17,004 nucleotides of DNA from contig JAVBKF010000254.1 of NCBI GenBank assembly GCA_031554215.1, forward strand, positions 1-17,004. Reading direction: 5' to 3'. A program made the position numbers and the translations under genes. Source of the DNA: JAVBKE01 sp031554215 (GTDB lineage Bacteria > Bacillota > Bacilli > JARBTR01). Shown in pieces: positions 6,307 through 13,833 of the stretch; positions within the stretch are counted from its first letter, which is position 1; each line of letters opens with the position of its first letter. Under the pieces are notes generated by a model, which saw only the letters and a program-made list of their open reading frames with translations, was not told the origin of the DNA and searched no databases.

Positions 6307-8649
6307 TTACTCGTCAACACTGATTTCATATAGGTCAGCCGGAACCGAGTCCATGAACTTCGTCTTCTCCCCCACAGAAAACAAATGCAATTCGTGCATG
6401 GCACGCGTGCATGCTGTATAGAAAAGGTTCCGTTCAAATGGCAGTGCGTACTTTGAGCAAGAGGCATCATAGATGATAACTGCATCGAATTCGATCCCTT
6501 TCGCTAAATAAGTCGGAATAACAATCAAACCTTTGCGGTATTTCTTCGATTCATCGACCATTAGTTGAACTGGCATCACACGGTTTAGTTGTTCATAAGC
6601 CTGCTTGCATTCCCTGACTGAATGACAGATAACCGCGATGGTTTCATAGTTTTCCGCGTGAAGCAGTTTGATTCTCTCCATTACGCCAGCAATATGGGCC
6701 TCGCCCGCGCCGACAATCGTGACCGTAGGCTTTGATTCATTCCGATTAAACGCTTCAATTCGTTCCCCATTCTCTACTATATGCCTCGTGAAATCAACAA
6801 TTTGCTTTGTTGAACGATAACTTTTCATTAGCATCAGTTGTTCCACATGATTCTCCCCAAATAGTTCACTAGTCAGCAGTGACGGCGCACCAACAGTATG
6901 GGCATAAATCGCCTGGTTCAAGTCGCCTAGAATCGTCATTCTTGCAGATGGAAACAGCTGTTTCAGTACATAGAACTGAAACGGTGAATAGTCCTGTGCC
7001 TCATCAATGAGCAAATGATGAATCGCCGTATTCACTCTATGCCCTTCCAGTTGATCCTCTAAATACAGATAAGGTGCCGTATCTTCATGCGTGAGCACAC
7101 CACTCAGAATTTGTTTCATCGTATAAGAACAAATCGACGCCCATTCATTCGGCAAAGTCCTTGGTTCAGTTTCAAAAAAAGCCGATTCCGTTTTAAAAAG
7201 TTGCAGATAAATCGCCGATGTATGAATAAACCGTAGCCGCTTAATGGCCACGCGAATTGGTTTGAAAGCTTTTTTTACAAGTCTTTGTGCAATCTTCTGT
7301 TGTTCACGCTCAAAATCATCAAACGTATCATCCGAGAAACGGGTTTCGTCTTGCAACTCTTGAAATACGTCTGTATACGTATCGTTGTCCAGTAATTCCG
7401 CTTCCATGGTCACCCAATCACTAGCCATCTCTTGTTTTTCCCTTGCAGAGATTGTGCGAAGTAACCATTTCATCGTCTCCTGCATTCGTTCAGGAATCGA
7501 TTTAGTGGCGGGTAGTTCATAGAAATACTGCGCAATTTGCTCACCACTAACAAGCATTTCACCACGAAAGCGAATGCTTTTAAAGACCAATCCTTGTTTC
7601 GATAAATACTGTACGTAAGCATCGATTAAGGTCTTGAATTCATTACGAGCTTTATAGCCAATTCCTGCAAACCGGGCGGCATACGTATCTGCCTCGTGCG
7701 CTGTCAAAACATATTCCATTTGCGCGAAAGGTGACTCCACCTCAAGGCGTTTACCAATGCGCTTTTCAGCATATTCTTGGAACGTCATCTGCTGGACGTT
7801 GTCCTCGCCGAGATCAGGGAGAACCGCAGAAATGTAACTACTGAATAAGGCATTTGGCGAAAACAGCATGATATTTTCAGCAGACAGTTGCTTTCTTCCT
7901 TGATAGAGCAAGAACGCAATCCGCTGCATCGCTACAGACGTTTTCCCACTACCAGCAACACCTTGAACAATCAGAGTCCTAGCGCGGTGATTACGGATAA
8001 TCTGGTTCTGTTCCTTTTGAATTGTTGCAACAATATTCTTCATTTTATAATCAGCACTACTACCGAGAACTTCTTTTAGCAGATCATCACCAATTGCGAC
8101 ACCAGTATCGAACATCGCTGTGAGCTCACCATTCTTGATAATAAACTGCCGTTTTAACGTCATTTCCCCTTGAACGATTTGATCCTGCGCCTCGTACTGG
8201 GCACGCCCTGGTACATGATCATAGTACATGCTCGAAATCGGTGCACGCCAGTCATGGATCAGATAGCCATCTTCTGACGCGTTTAATAATGAAGCAACAC
8301 CAATATAAATGTTTGTAGGTTCATCCATCCCGTCTTCCTGAAAATCTACACGAGCAAAATAAGGCGAATGCTTCAATTTATCTAGTATTTTACGCTGCTT
8401 ATCATGATGATGATGCGCCCGTTCTCTTTCACCGAGCACCTCTGACTGTTGCCTGATATTATCAAGGGTCTCGACCATATCATCAAAGGTCTCCACGTTC
8501 ACCTTTACCTCATCCCAGAAGTGCTTGCGAAAATCAATCACTTTCCCCTTGATATCATCTGTTACATCTGCAAGCTCATGGGCTCTACTTTCAATGACTG
8601 CCAAAACGTGATCAATACGAACCTCTTCATCTGTGCGATTATCTATCAA
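6307..8649 (-). CDS. helD: HelD-type UvrD-like helicase, RNA polymerase recycling factor
   Basis: This 780-residue protein has superfamily 1 helicase motifs: Walker A GVAGSGKTSVAMQR (230-243), Walker B LLIDEAQDYSPFQF (546-559), motif III GDLNQAIY (575-582), motif IV MKSYRSTKQIVDF (608-620) and motif VI YTACTRAMHEL (744-754). An N-terminal charged helical arm (~1-95) precedes the HelD hallmark HDWRAPISS (132-140). In Firmicutes, HelD pushes this arm into the RNA polymerase channels and releases stalled polymerase with ATP (family knowledge). The start is TTG (8649-8647): AGGGGG lies 8 nt upstream and no earlier ATG fits. It is monocistronic with its own terminator. The length is usual for the family. 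Confidence 0.93.
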   Translation of the reverse strand: MIDNRTDEEVRIDHVLAVIESRAHELADVTDDIKGKVIDFRKHFWDEVKVNVETFDDMVETLDNIRQQSEVLGERERAHHHHDKQRKILDKLKHSPYFARVDFQEDGMDEPTNIYIGVASLLNASEDGYLIHDWRAPISSMYYDHVPGRAQYEAQDQIVQGEMTLKRQFIIKNGELTAMFDTGVAIGDDLLKEVLGSSADYKMKNIVATIQKEQNQIIRNHRARTLIVQGVAGSGKTSVAMQRIAFLLYQGRKQLSAENIMLFSPNALFSSYISAVLPDLGEDNVQQMTFQEYAEKRIGKRLEVESPFAQMEYVLTAHEADTYAARFAGIGYKARNEFKTLIDAYVQYLSKQGLVFKSIRFRGEMLVSGEQIAQYFYELPATKSIPERMQETMKWLLRTISAREKQEMASDWVTMEAELLDNDTYTDVFQELQDETRFSDDTFDDFEREQQKIAQRLVKKAFKPIRVAIKRLRFIHTSAIYLQLFKTESAFFETEPRTLPNEWASICSYTMKQILSGVLTHEDTAPYLYLEDQLEGHRVNTAIHHLLIDEAQDYSPFQFYVLKQLFPSARMTILGDLNQAIYAHTVGAPSLLTSELFGENHVEQLMLMKSYRSTKQIVDFTRHIVENGERIEAFNRNESKPTVTIVGAGEAHIAGVMERIKLLHAENYETIAVICHSVRECKQAYEQLNRVMPVQLMVDESKKYRKGLIVIPTYLAKGIEFDAVIIYDASCSKYALPFERNLFYTACTRAMHELHLFSVGEKTKFMDSVPADLYEISVDE

Positions 8650-8711
8650 ACCGTTTTCCCCCTATCAAAAGTACATCCTCGCCCGGTGTGCAAGGTGAAA
8701 CTTAGATACCC

Positions 8712-8717
8712 ATTATA
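8712..8717 (-). promoter_or_regulatory. Candidate -10 element of helD
   Basis: A perfect TATAAT reads on the minus strand at 8717-8712, about 65 nt upstream of the helD TTG start. The region 17 nt further upstream (TTAAAA) is a poor -35, so this is a tentative call. Confidence 0.35.
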
Positions 8718-8780
8718 CGATGCAAAATCGTTCATTTTAAGACTTATAAAATGTTTTTATTTATGGTAAAATAAAGATAC

Positions 8781-8837
8781 AGGAAAGATTGCCAGTCCAT
8801 TTTGTCCGAATTTCAAAATGGACTGACAATCTTTCCT
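8781..8837. repeat. Near-perfect 24-bp inverted repeat (hairpin) upstream of helD
   Basis: The arms at 8781-8804 and 8814-8837 are complementary at 23 of 24 positions around a 9-nt loop (TCCGAATTT). The one difference is a C-A mismatch in plus-strand RNA but a U-G pair in minus-strand RNA, so only minus-strand RNA would pair fully. A short run of T (8838-8841) follows on the plus strand. It could be a terminator, a miniature inverted-repeat element, or the remains of a mobile element. It lies about 130 nt upstream of the helD start. Confidence 0.75.
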
Positions 8838-9193
8838 TTTTGTGTGCTAGCTCGTTGCCATATAAAAAACAACCAGCTACCCTTTGATTACTATACCATC
8901 CAAAGGCGCTATGCATACGTTTAACGACTACTTCAATCATCAAACACCTTAGGCAGGTGTTTGGTATACTGATTATTTCCGTAAAACGCGGCACGCAACC
9001 CTTTAGATATCTACAGAATGAAAAAAATATTGACTATCCGGTTAGTAAATGCTTCTACCAAGTAGCACCGACAACCGATACACCGTAAGACACTGCCCAC
9101 TTTGAATAATTGCGCTTCAATAGGATAGCCATCAAGGAAAACCACGACCCGTTTTACTTCAGGAACCCATGAATTCACACAAATGATCTGAAT
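8838..9193. other. Gene-free stretch between the 24-bp hairpin and the Rrf2 gene
   Basis: No convincing gene was found. It contains a perfect 9-bp hairpin (CAAACACCT-TAGGC-AGGTGTTTG, 8941-8963) without a T-run. The minus strand near 8880-8935 reads VVVKRMHSAFGWYSNQRV, which faintly recalls the RxHSALGY segment of IS3-type transposases, but it is too short and isolated to name. In the frame of the Rrf2 gene, the minus strand stays open for about 60 codons past the stop, without a start or known motif. Confidence 0.4.
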
Positions 9194-9700
9194 CTACTTG
9201 CCACTAATAATACTAGACCAATTGAGAATGGTTTTTTTATCATCTGCGGAAAAGCCCTTCTTAACTTCTGTTTGTAGCCATTTCAATGATTTCTTTTTCA
9301 AGTAATCTCGCATTTGATCTTCCGCGTCCATCATCACGACCTTGATTAAACAGGGACATTTAGCATCTTCTTTGATATGTTCCTCATCAAACAGGATATT
9401 CTTTTGTCTAATTTCGGCACACTGAAACATGTAAGAAGGACCTTCAACCGCTACAGTCACATCCCAGAAACTAATCGCTTCAGTTTCGCGAGCTAATTCG
9501 TATCCTCCATTAACCCCCGGAACAGAACGCACGATGCCACCTTTTCGTAGCTTGGTAAATATCTTTGAAAGATAGGTCTCAGAAGCACCATGAAGCGCTG
9601 CCAATTTCTTCACTCCGACAACTTGTCCTGTGGGTAGCTCTGCCATATAAAACAAGGAATGTAACGCATATTCAACTCCAGTACTCATTTGCACAATCAT
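9194..9700 (-). CDS. Rrf2-family transcriptional regulator
   Basis: About 168 residues with the winged helix-turn-helix of Rrf2 proteins: STGVEYALHSLFYMAEL at the N-terminus, then the recognition segment GASETYLSKIFTKLRKGGIVRSVPGVNGGYELAR. Three cysteines (FQCAEI and KCPC) occur where many family members bind an iron-sulfur cluster or sense thiols, but their spacing differs from IscR/NsrR, so cluster binding is only possible. The start is uncertain: ATG at 9700-9698 lies only 3 nt after GGAG (9707-9704), whereas GTG at 9694-9692 has a better 9-nt spacing; a TTG at 9709 is unlikely. It is divergent from the flavoprotein-like gene at 9884 and probably controls it and itself through the palindromes between them. 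Confidence 0.9.
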   Translation of the reverse strand: MIVQMSTGVEYALHSLFYMAELPTGQVVGVKKLAALHGASETYLSKIFTKLRKGGIVRSVPGVNGGYELARETEAISFWDVTVAVEGPSYMFQCAEIRQKNILFDEEHIKEDAKCPCLIKVVMMDAEDQMRDYLKKKSLKWLQTEVKKGFSADDKKTILNWSSIISGK

Positions 9701-9724
9701 CCGCTCCAATCAAAGATATTCTCT

Positions 9725-9762
9725 ATACTTAATATCTTAAGTATTCACAGTGGTTTCGTCAA
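9725..9762 (-). promoter_or_regulatory. Promoter of the Rrf2 gene with an overlapping palindromic operator
   Basis: On the minus strand TTGACG (9762-9757) is followed by 17 nt and TAAGAT (9739-9734). A perfect palindrome, ATACTTAA-TATC-TTAAGTAT (9725-9744), covers the -10 element. Rrf2 proteins bind dyads of this size and often repress their own gene, so this is the likely autoregulatory site. Confidence 0.65.
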
Positions 9763-9785
9763 ATAGCGACAAACTTCTTTTGATA

Positions 9786-9826
9786 TTGACAAATGTTTGT
9801 AAGAATAGTATCCTCTACATTGTAGA
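9786..9826 (+). promoter_or_regulatory. Promoter of the split-barrel gene with an operator at the start site
   Basis: TTGACA (9786-9791), 17 nt, then TATCCT (9809-9814) gives a strong housekeeping promoter on the plus strand. A 13-bp palindrome TCTACA-T-TGTAGA (9814-9826) lies right at the predicted transcription start. A second short dyad, ACAAATGTTTGT (9790-9801), lies inside the promoter spacer. Both are well placed for repression by the divergent Rrf2 protein, though they differ in sequence from the operator at 9725. Confidence 0.6.
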
Positions 9827-9883
9827 TATTATTTATCTTTAATAGATCGAATAAATTACAAATACACATTTAGGAGAATGAAT

Positions 9884-10255
9884 ATGTTTAACGAGAAATT
9901 TAAAGAAGTACTCAAACATGAAGGTGCTGTCTCAGTCTGCACATGGGCGGATGGTGTTGGTCACGTTTCTAATACATGGAATAGTTATGTGCGCGTGCCA
10001 GATAACGCTACCATCTTAATTCCAGCAGCAGGTATGGTCAAAACACAAGCCAATATTGAAAAGAATGAACAAGTTAAGCTAACACTTGGCACAAAAGAAG
10101 TCCAAGGCCACTATGGACCAGGAGCAGGATTCTTGATCGAGGGTACTGCTAAGTTTATTACGGAAGGCGCAGTATATGATGAAATGAAAGCAGAAATGCC
10201 TTTCATGACGCGCGTGCTTGCAGTGAAAGTCAGTAAAGTAAAGCAGACTGTTTAA
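9884..10255 (+). CDS. Small FMN-binding split-barrel protein (pyridoxamine 5'-phosphate oxidase-like)
   Basis: This 123-residue protein resembles the short PNPOx-like split-barrel flavoproteins: it has a helix, then alternating strands including AVSVCTWADGVGHVSNTW, ATILIPAAGMVKTQANIEKN, EQVKLTLGTKEVQG and GFLIEGTAKFI. Members bind FMN or F420 and reduce small electron-poor molecules, or bind haem; the substrate here is unknown. The start at 9884 is preferred over ATG 9878 because AGGAG stands 7 nt before it but only 1 nt before 9878. Its own promoter and terminator make it monocistronic. The divergent Rrf2 gene suggests induction by redox or nitrosative signals (inference). Confidence 0.75.
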   Translation: MFNEKFKEVLKHEGAVSVCTWADGVGHVSNTWNSYVRVPDNATILIPAAGMVKTQANIEKNEQVKLTLGTKEVQGHYGPGAGFLIEGTAKFITEGAVYDEMKAEMPFMTRVLAVKVSKVKQTV

Positions 10256-10267
10256 AGTATAATGAGT

Positions 10268-10305
10268 AAAAAAGCTGATTCCTTTATGCGGGAGTCAGCT
10301 TTTTT
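10268..10305 (+). terminator. Intrinsic terminator of the split-barrel gene
   Basis: AAAAAAGCTGATTCC pairs with GGAGTCAGCTTTTTT (one T-G pair) around an 8-nt loop and ends in a T-run. The A-run on the other side makes it potentially bidirectional. Confidence 0.9.
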
Positions 10306-10331
10306 AATCTATTTTCGAGTGCTTGATGTAA

Positions 10332-10590
10332 CTACATTTCTATGATATTTCCCAATAAGCTACGGTTCAAATCCTCCTTTACGATCATGAGAAACATTGA
10401 TTTCTACCTCCCCTAGCTGTGACTTTAGTCCCCAGTTTGTAGGCCCATTTTCGATAATTCCTTGGTTCCCCTGCAAGCTGGTTTTTGTCATATCCTAGCT
10501 TTTCGCTCATCTCGCACTTTAGTACTTCCTCATGTGCTCTTGAAAACATCCCTTTAATCACCCTTATTATTTCTATCGTGCTCGCGAGCT
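10332..10590 (-). pseudogene. IS256-family transposase remnant (Transposase_mut)
   Basis: The minus strand keeps a piece of the N-terminal part of an IS256-type transposase. Frame one (10590-10388) reads VIKGMFSRAHEEVLKCEMSE then KLGYDKNQLAGEPRNYRKW, matching the family pattern EEVLEAEMxEHLGYxKxxxxGxxxxNxRNG. Near 10415 the reading shifts by one frame to LGEVEINVSHDRKGGFEP, matching LGEVEIxVPRDRNGxFEP, then an in-frame stop at 10362-10360, then LIGKYHRNV. The fragment is therefore frameshifted, stopped and truncated: the DDE catalytic part and the terminal inverted repeats are missing. The family call rests on remembered family motifs, but the two consecutive matches in correct order are strong. 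Confidence 0.8.
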
Positions 10591-10878
10591 TTCACTCCAC
10601 GAATAAACGCCTTAATTGTTTTGTACTCCCATGCTCAAAAATCCTCTATGGCAATATTTATTTGACATCTGTTTTTGCTATGGAGTTTATACTGATTAAC
10701 ACACCTTTCTCAGTGTGACGATACGTTCTTTTGGGATAATAAATGAAGAAAATAAGGTTTACTTTAATCTTTTTGATAGTTTGTTTTACAATTAGGTTCG
10801 TTTCTGAAACTCGTTTTACATTTGGTTTGCCTTCATGCTTCTTCTTATTTTTTCTGGAATTTAAAAGATTTTAGATAC
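10591..10878. other. AT-rich stretch between the transposase remnant and the pilin terminator
   Basis: No recognisable gene was found apart from the doubtful small ORF at 10743-10874. This stretch may be more of the inserted and decayed element, but no similarity could be read on either strand. Confidence 0.4.
10743..10874 (+). CDS. Possible small hydrophobic peptide, 43 aa
   Basis: The frame reads MKKIRFTLIFLIVCFTIRF and continues to a second hydrophobic stretch ending FLEFKRF. It looks like a short membrane or leader peptide. The upstream TTGGGAT is a poor ribosome site and the AT-rich base composition could produce such a frame by chance. No function can be assigned. Confidence 0.2.
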   Translation: MKKIRFTLIFLIVCFTIRFVSETRFTFGLPSCFFLFFLEFKRF

Positions 10879-10930
10879 AAAAATACCCATAGAATAGGCA
10901 CTTTTTCTCTAAGTGTCTGCGCTATGGGTA
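10879..10930 (-). terminator. Terminator of the pilin gene
   Basis: TACCCATAG (10884-10892) pairs perfectly with CTATGGGTA (10922-10930). An inner stem, GGCACTT with AAGTGTC, lies within it. On the minus strand the structure is followed by TTTTT (10883-10879). It lies about 115 nt after the pilin stop, with no gene in between, so the pilin message probably ends here. Confidence 0.8.
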
Positions 10931-11043
10931 CCACTTTAACCATTCTTAATTAATGACAGTCATCTTTCAAATCTAATAGCTCTTAATTCCGATAAAATTC
11001 ACATGCTACACACTAGTAAAAAGGTACCCTCACAGACATGTTT

Positions 11044-12660
11044 TTATGCGTTTTCGTTTTCCTTTTTGTTTCTTATAATAAGGATAATTGCAACGATCAT
11101 AAATGCAAGTCCGATCAATGTGAATAGAACTGTTCCCATTCCACCAGTAGTTGGTAATATGAATGTTGGTTTTTCACCTGTAATTGGTGGATTTCCTTCT
11201 AATTGGTTTAAAACTGTTGCAGTTCCATCACCTGTTGTTGGCACTGTTACTTTAATTGCAGATTGCTTCTTGATGTATTGAAGATCACTAGTTGTATCAG
11301 GGTTTGCTGGAACTTTTGTTTCTACAAGGTAATAATCTGTTGGTGCCGTTGTACTTACCTCAATACCAGTAATATATCCCCACCCTTTTTCTACTATTAG
11401 TGTTTCAGGGTTATCACCCGTTGTTGTTACTACGTGTGCTTCTGGCGCAACAAGTTCAGCTGTTGTTTTGTAAACACCTTCAGTTGTTAGAAATTTACCT
11501 GCCTTTGCATTCGCTTCTGAATCAGAAATTTTAAATTCTGCGCCATTTAATTTCTGTGTTTGGTCTACACTGTCTACTTTCAAAATCTCAATTCCAGCTA
11601 AATTAATTTCCGGCTTTACTCCTGGACCAATTACTTCTGGTTCTGGATCAACGACTCCTGTAGCATCATTTTCTGGTGGATCTTGATTTAAAGTTGCATC
11701 ATTCGAGATTTGTCCTGAATTTCCTCCTGTTACGTTACCTAATGTAGTATTAAGATCTACTTTAATACCTGTTGATTCTGAATCAATAAGCTTCTGTATT
11801 CCTGCAGGCGTCAATGTCCATGTAATTGTACCATCTGCAGGGGCTACGCCAGGTGTGTATACCTCTACGTAGTCAGTGTCAACTGTTAGCGGTACGGCAC
11901 CATCACTACCACCGATTAGTGATACTTCTGCTGACTTTGCCGTATATATTAATCTTGGGTCAAGAATATCTGTTGCAGTTATTGTACCGTAATCGGCAGC
12001 AACAGCTGGAGTAGCAGGAGCAGCAACAGCCAACATAGCTGGTGTTACATTTAATTTACCTTCGATTGTCCATGAAACGATATCGCCTTCTTCATAGTAA
12101 CCTTCTGAATCTGTAGTCTTTGTAATTGGAGCTTTACTTACGTTCTTAGGATATACGTGTACATCATAGTTAAATCCTGTTCCATCTGCTGTAATACCCA
12201 TTGGTAATGTGATAATTGTTGCTGCTGATTTTACGTAACCAATTGGTGCTCGAGTTTCTTCTAAAATATAGTAACCTTGTTCTAGATCTGACCACTTTGC
12301 CTCACCGTTTGCATCAGTTGTTAATTCGCTGATTACTGTAGTATTGGCTCCAGTAAAGTCTGCTGGCTCACTCTCACTATTAACGCTAGTTTGATCTGTA
12401 ATGTAAGAAAGTTTAAACCTTGCACCTTTGAGTGGTTCTCCCAAATCTGCTGCATCTGCTCCTGATAATGCCATTCCATCTCCTGGAGTTGTTGACGGTG
12501 TTGCTGTTCCATATTTGTGTACGGTTAATGATGCCTTTTTACTTGGGTCTGGTAACTCTGCGCTAACCGGGCTCGTAAATACACCTGCAAACAATAATAC
12601 TGCTGCCATCATTGCTGCGAACATTGTCGTACTGAATTTATTAATTAATTTCTTTTTCAT
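11044..12660 (-). CDS. LPXTG-anchored major pilin (SpaH/EbpB-like, isopeptide-forming)
   Basis: This 538-residue surface protein has a signal peptide (residues 1-34, cleavage likely after PVSA). An N-terminal CnaB-like domain opens with SLTVHKYG (Lys49) and ends in the E-box YYILEETRAP (130-139). Next come the pilin motif VHVYPKN with Lys172, the residue class C sortases use to join subunits, and a fimbrial D2-type domain (~183-330). A C-terminal CnaB domain (~355-485) opens with IEILKVD (Lys361) and has YYLVETKVP as its E-box. The sorting signal is LPTTG (502-506), followed by a membrane helix (509-529) and a charged tail. Lys/Glu pairs suggest internal isopeptide bonds. AGGGGAG precedes the ATG by about 10 nt. 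No sortase, tip or base pilin lies beside it in this window, which is unusual for pilus loci. Confidence 0.93.
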   Translation of the reverse strand: MKKKLINKFSTTMFAAMMAAVLLFAGVFTSPVSAELPDPSKKASLTVHKYGTATPSTTPGDGMALSGADAADLGEPLKGARFKLSYITDQTSVNSESEPADFTGANTTVISELTTDANGEAKWSDLEQGYYILEETRAPIGYVKSAATIITLPMGITADGTGFNYDVHVYPKNVSKAPITKTTDSEGYYEEGDIVSWTIEGKLNVTPAMLAVAAPATPAVAADYGTITATDILDPRLIYTAKSAEVSLIGGSDGAVPLTVDTDYVEVYTPGVAPADGTITWTLTPAGIQKLIDSESTGIKVDLNTTLGNVTGGNSGQISNDATLNQDPPENDATGVVDPEPEVIGPGVKPEINLAGIEILKVDSVDQTQKLNGAEFKISDSEANAKAGKFLTTEGVYKTTAELVAPEAHVVTTTGDNPETLIVEKGWGYITGIEVSTTAPTDYYLVETKVPANPDTTSDLQYIKKQSAIKVTVPTTGDGTATVLNQLEGNPPITGEKPTFILPTTGGMGTVLFTLIGLAFMIVAIILIIRNKKENENA

Positions 12661-12754
12661 CGATTTTTTCTCCCCTTTTTGTTTTGAAGTAACCGGCTTG
12701 GATTTAAACCAGAGTTTCCTTTAAGAATCAGGAAGCCGATAATCGCCTTCAAAG

Positions 12755-12783
12755 AAATAACAATGCTCATAATCTTTGGTCAA
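12755..12783 (-). promoter_or_regulatory. Candidate pilin promoter
   Basis: On the minus strand TTGACC (12783-12778) precedes TTATTT (12760-12755) by 17 nt. The -35 is good and the -10 weak. The leader of roughly 90 nt contains CGGCTT and AAGCCG, which could form a weak hairpin. Confidence 0.3.
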
Positions 12784-12788
12784 ATACT

Positions 12789-13050
12789 GAGCATGTCGTT
12801 TCTACAAAATCTACGAAACTCTTTCCGACATGTAACTTCCTCGATTGATAGTTTCTCATAATTAGAGAGATACTACTACAGGGGATTACTGGATAATTTT
12901 TTTAAATCCTATCCTGCAGGAGAGTGCTGAACATACGCATTTCGTAGAGCACCTGTTTCTAAAATTGCATTGAAGCTTTTCCTGACATTTGGCAGTCCTC
13001 AATTGATAGATTCCACATATAAAGAGCATCAACAGGGATATTATAGGGTG
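12789..13050. repeat. Diverged tandem duplication upstream of the pilin gene
   Basis: Two stretches of about 100 nt, starting at 12789 and 12947 (158 nt apart), align with shared blocks: GAGCA, GTTTCTA, TTCC-GACAT, TCCTC-ATTGATAG and ACAGGG-AT. By eye, identity is roughly two thirds with small gaps. Both copies are broken by stops in all frames that were checked, so they look like an old duplication of non-coding or decayed coding DNA. Confidence 0.55.
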
Positions 13051-13443
13051 TTTTAACCATTGAGGCATATTAGAAACGGACAAAGTAAATGCAACGTTTG
13101 GTGGAACTACCGACTGCATTTCAGTGACCACCATGTTCATGATAGCGAGCCAATCAGACTATGTGAATAATTAATGGGACGGTCAATAGGTAGTCAAGTG
13201 ACCACAAAGACGTATGAAAAAAGGATTGGTTAATTAACGCACTTTAAATCTTCCTGAAGTTCGTTTTTAATAAAGATGGATCAGGTGAATATAAATATAA
13301 GAGAACAAAACGTGAGCATGAGAGACAATCTATAACTGATTTTAGCCTCTTCCAAAAACGTAATTGACCGAGTCAATTTTCTTTCAAAACTTAACATATT
13401 TTAATAGACTCAATAAATTCAACTTATTCCATACAGATATTGA

Positions 13444-13632
13444 TCATTTAATGTCGCCACATGAATCGCTTCGGTTTATAGTATTCTCTCGTTTTGGATA
13501 TGCGCCATTGACAAGCGTCACACAAATCTTCTTGGAAACTGTAATATGCTCCTCAGAAGTAGCATCTATCACGACTTGTATGCCCAACTTAATCACAGAT
13601 TCATTTTGATCCCAGAAAATAAGAACACGTTC
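13444..13632 (-). pseudogene. Possible decayed coding remnant, unknown
   Basis: On the minus strand 62 codons stay open between stops and read VLIFWDQNESVIKLGIQVV then IDATSEEHITVSKKICVTLV. The composition is that of an ordinary globular protein and better than chance frames nearby, but there is no start codon with a ribosome site. I do not recognise the family. It may be part of a lost regulator or enzyme gene, or a fortuitous frame. Confidence 0.25.
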
Positions 13633-13792
13633 TTAGACCGCTATTATATGAGAAAGTCAGTTTGTTTTTTATGGGTTGATTTGATATGCTTGGGTTTAAT
13701 TACACTATATGTATTTACTAACTATTATGTAATTCGACGGTGATGTTCAATCTTCTTGAAAGTAGGAGCAACCTGAATAACAGAACTAGTTC

Positions 13793-13833
13793 GATAGAGA
13801 AAGCTGCTCGCGAGGTAGCGTGAGTATTCTATC
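13793..13833 (+). promoter_or_regulatory. Leader hairpin upstream of the adenosine deaminase gene
   Basis: GATAGA (13793-13798) and TCTATC (13828-13833) can close a stem around the inner palindrome CTCGCGAG. It lies 75 nt before the start codon. It has no T-run and does not match the purine riboswitch core, so its role is open. Confidence 0.25.

Noticed and set aside
8449..8769. 106-codon plus-strand frame antisense to the helD start
   Set aside because: It is mostly the shadow of helD codons and has no ribosome site.
10485..10718. 77-codon plus-strand frame
   Set aside because: It is antisense to the IS256 transposase remnant over its first part and resembles no protein.
12886..13140. 84-codon minus-strand frame upstream of the pilin
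   Set aside because: It runs through the diverged duplication, has no ribosome site, and its cysteine-rich tail looks fortuitous.
13546..13743. Plus-strand frame ending in a hydrophobic segment, possibly a small membrane protein
   Set aside because: No ribosome site precedes either ATG (13546 or 13649), and the region is otherwise decayed.
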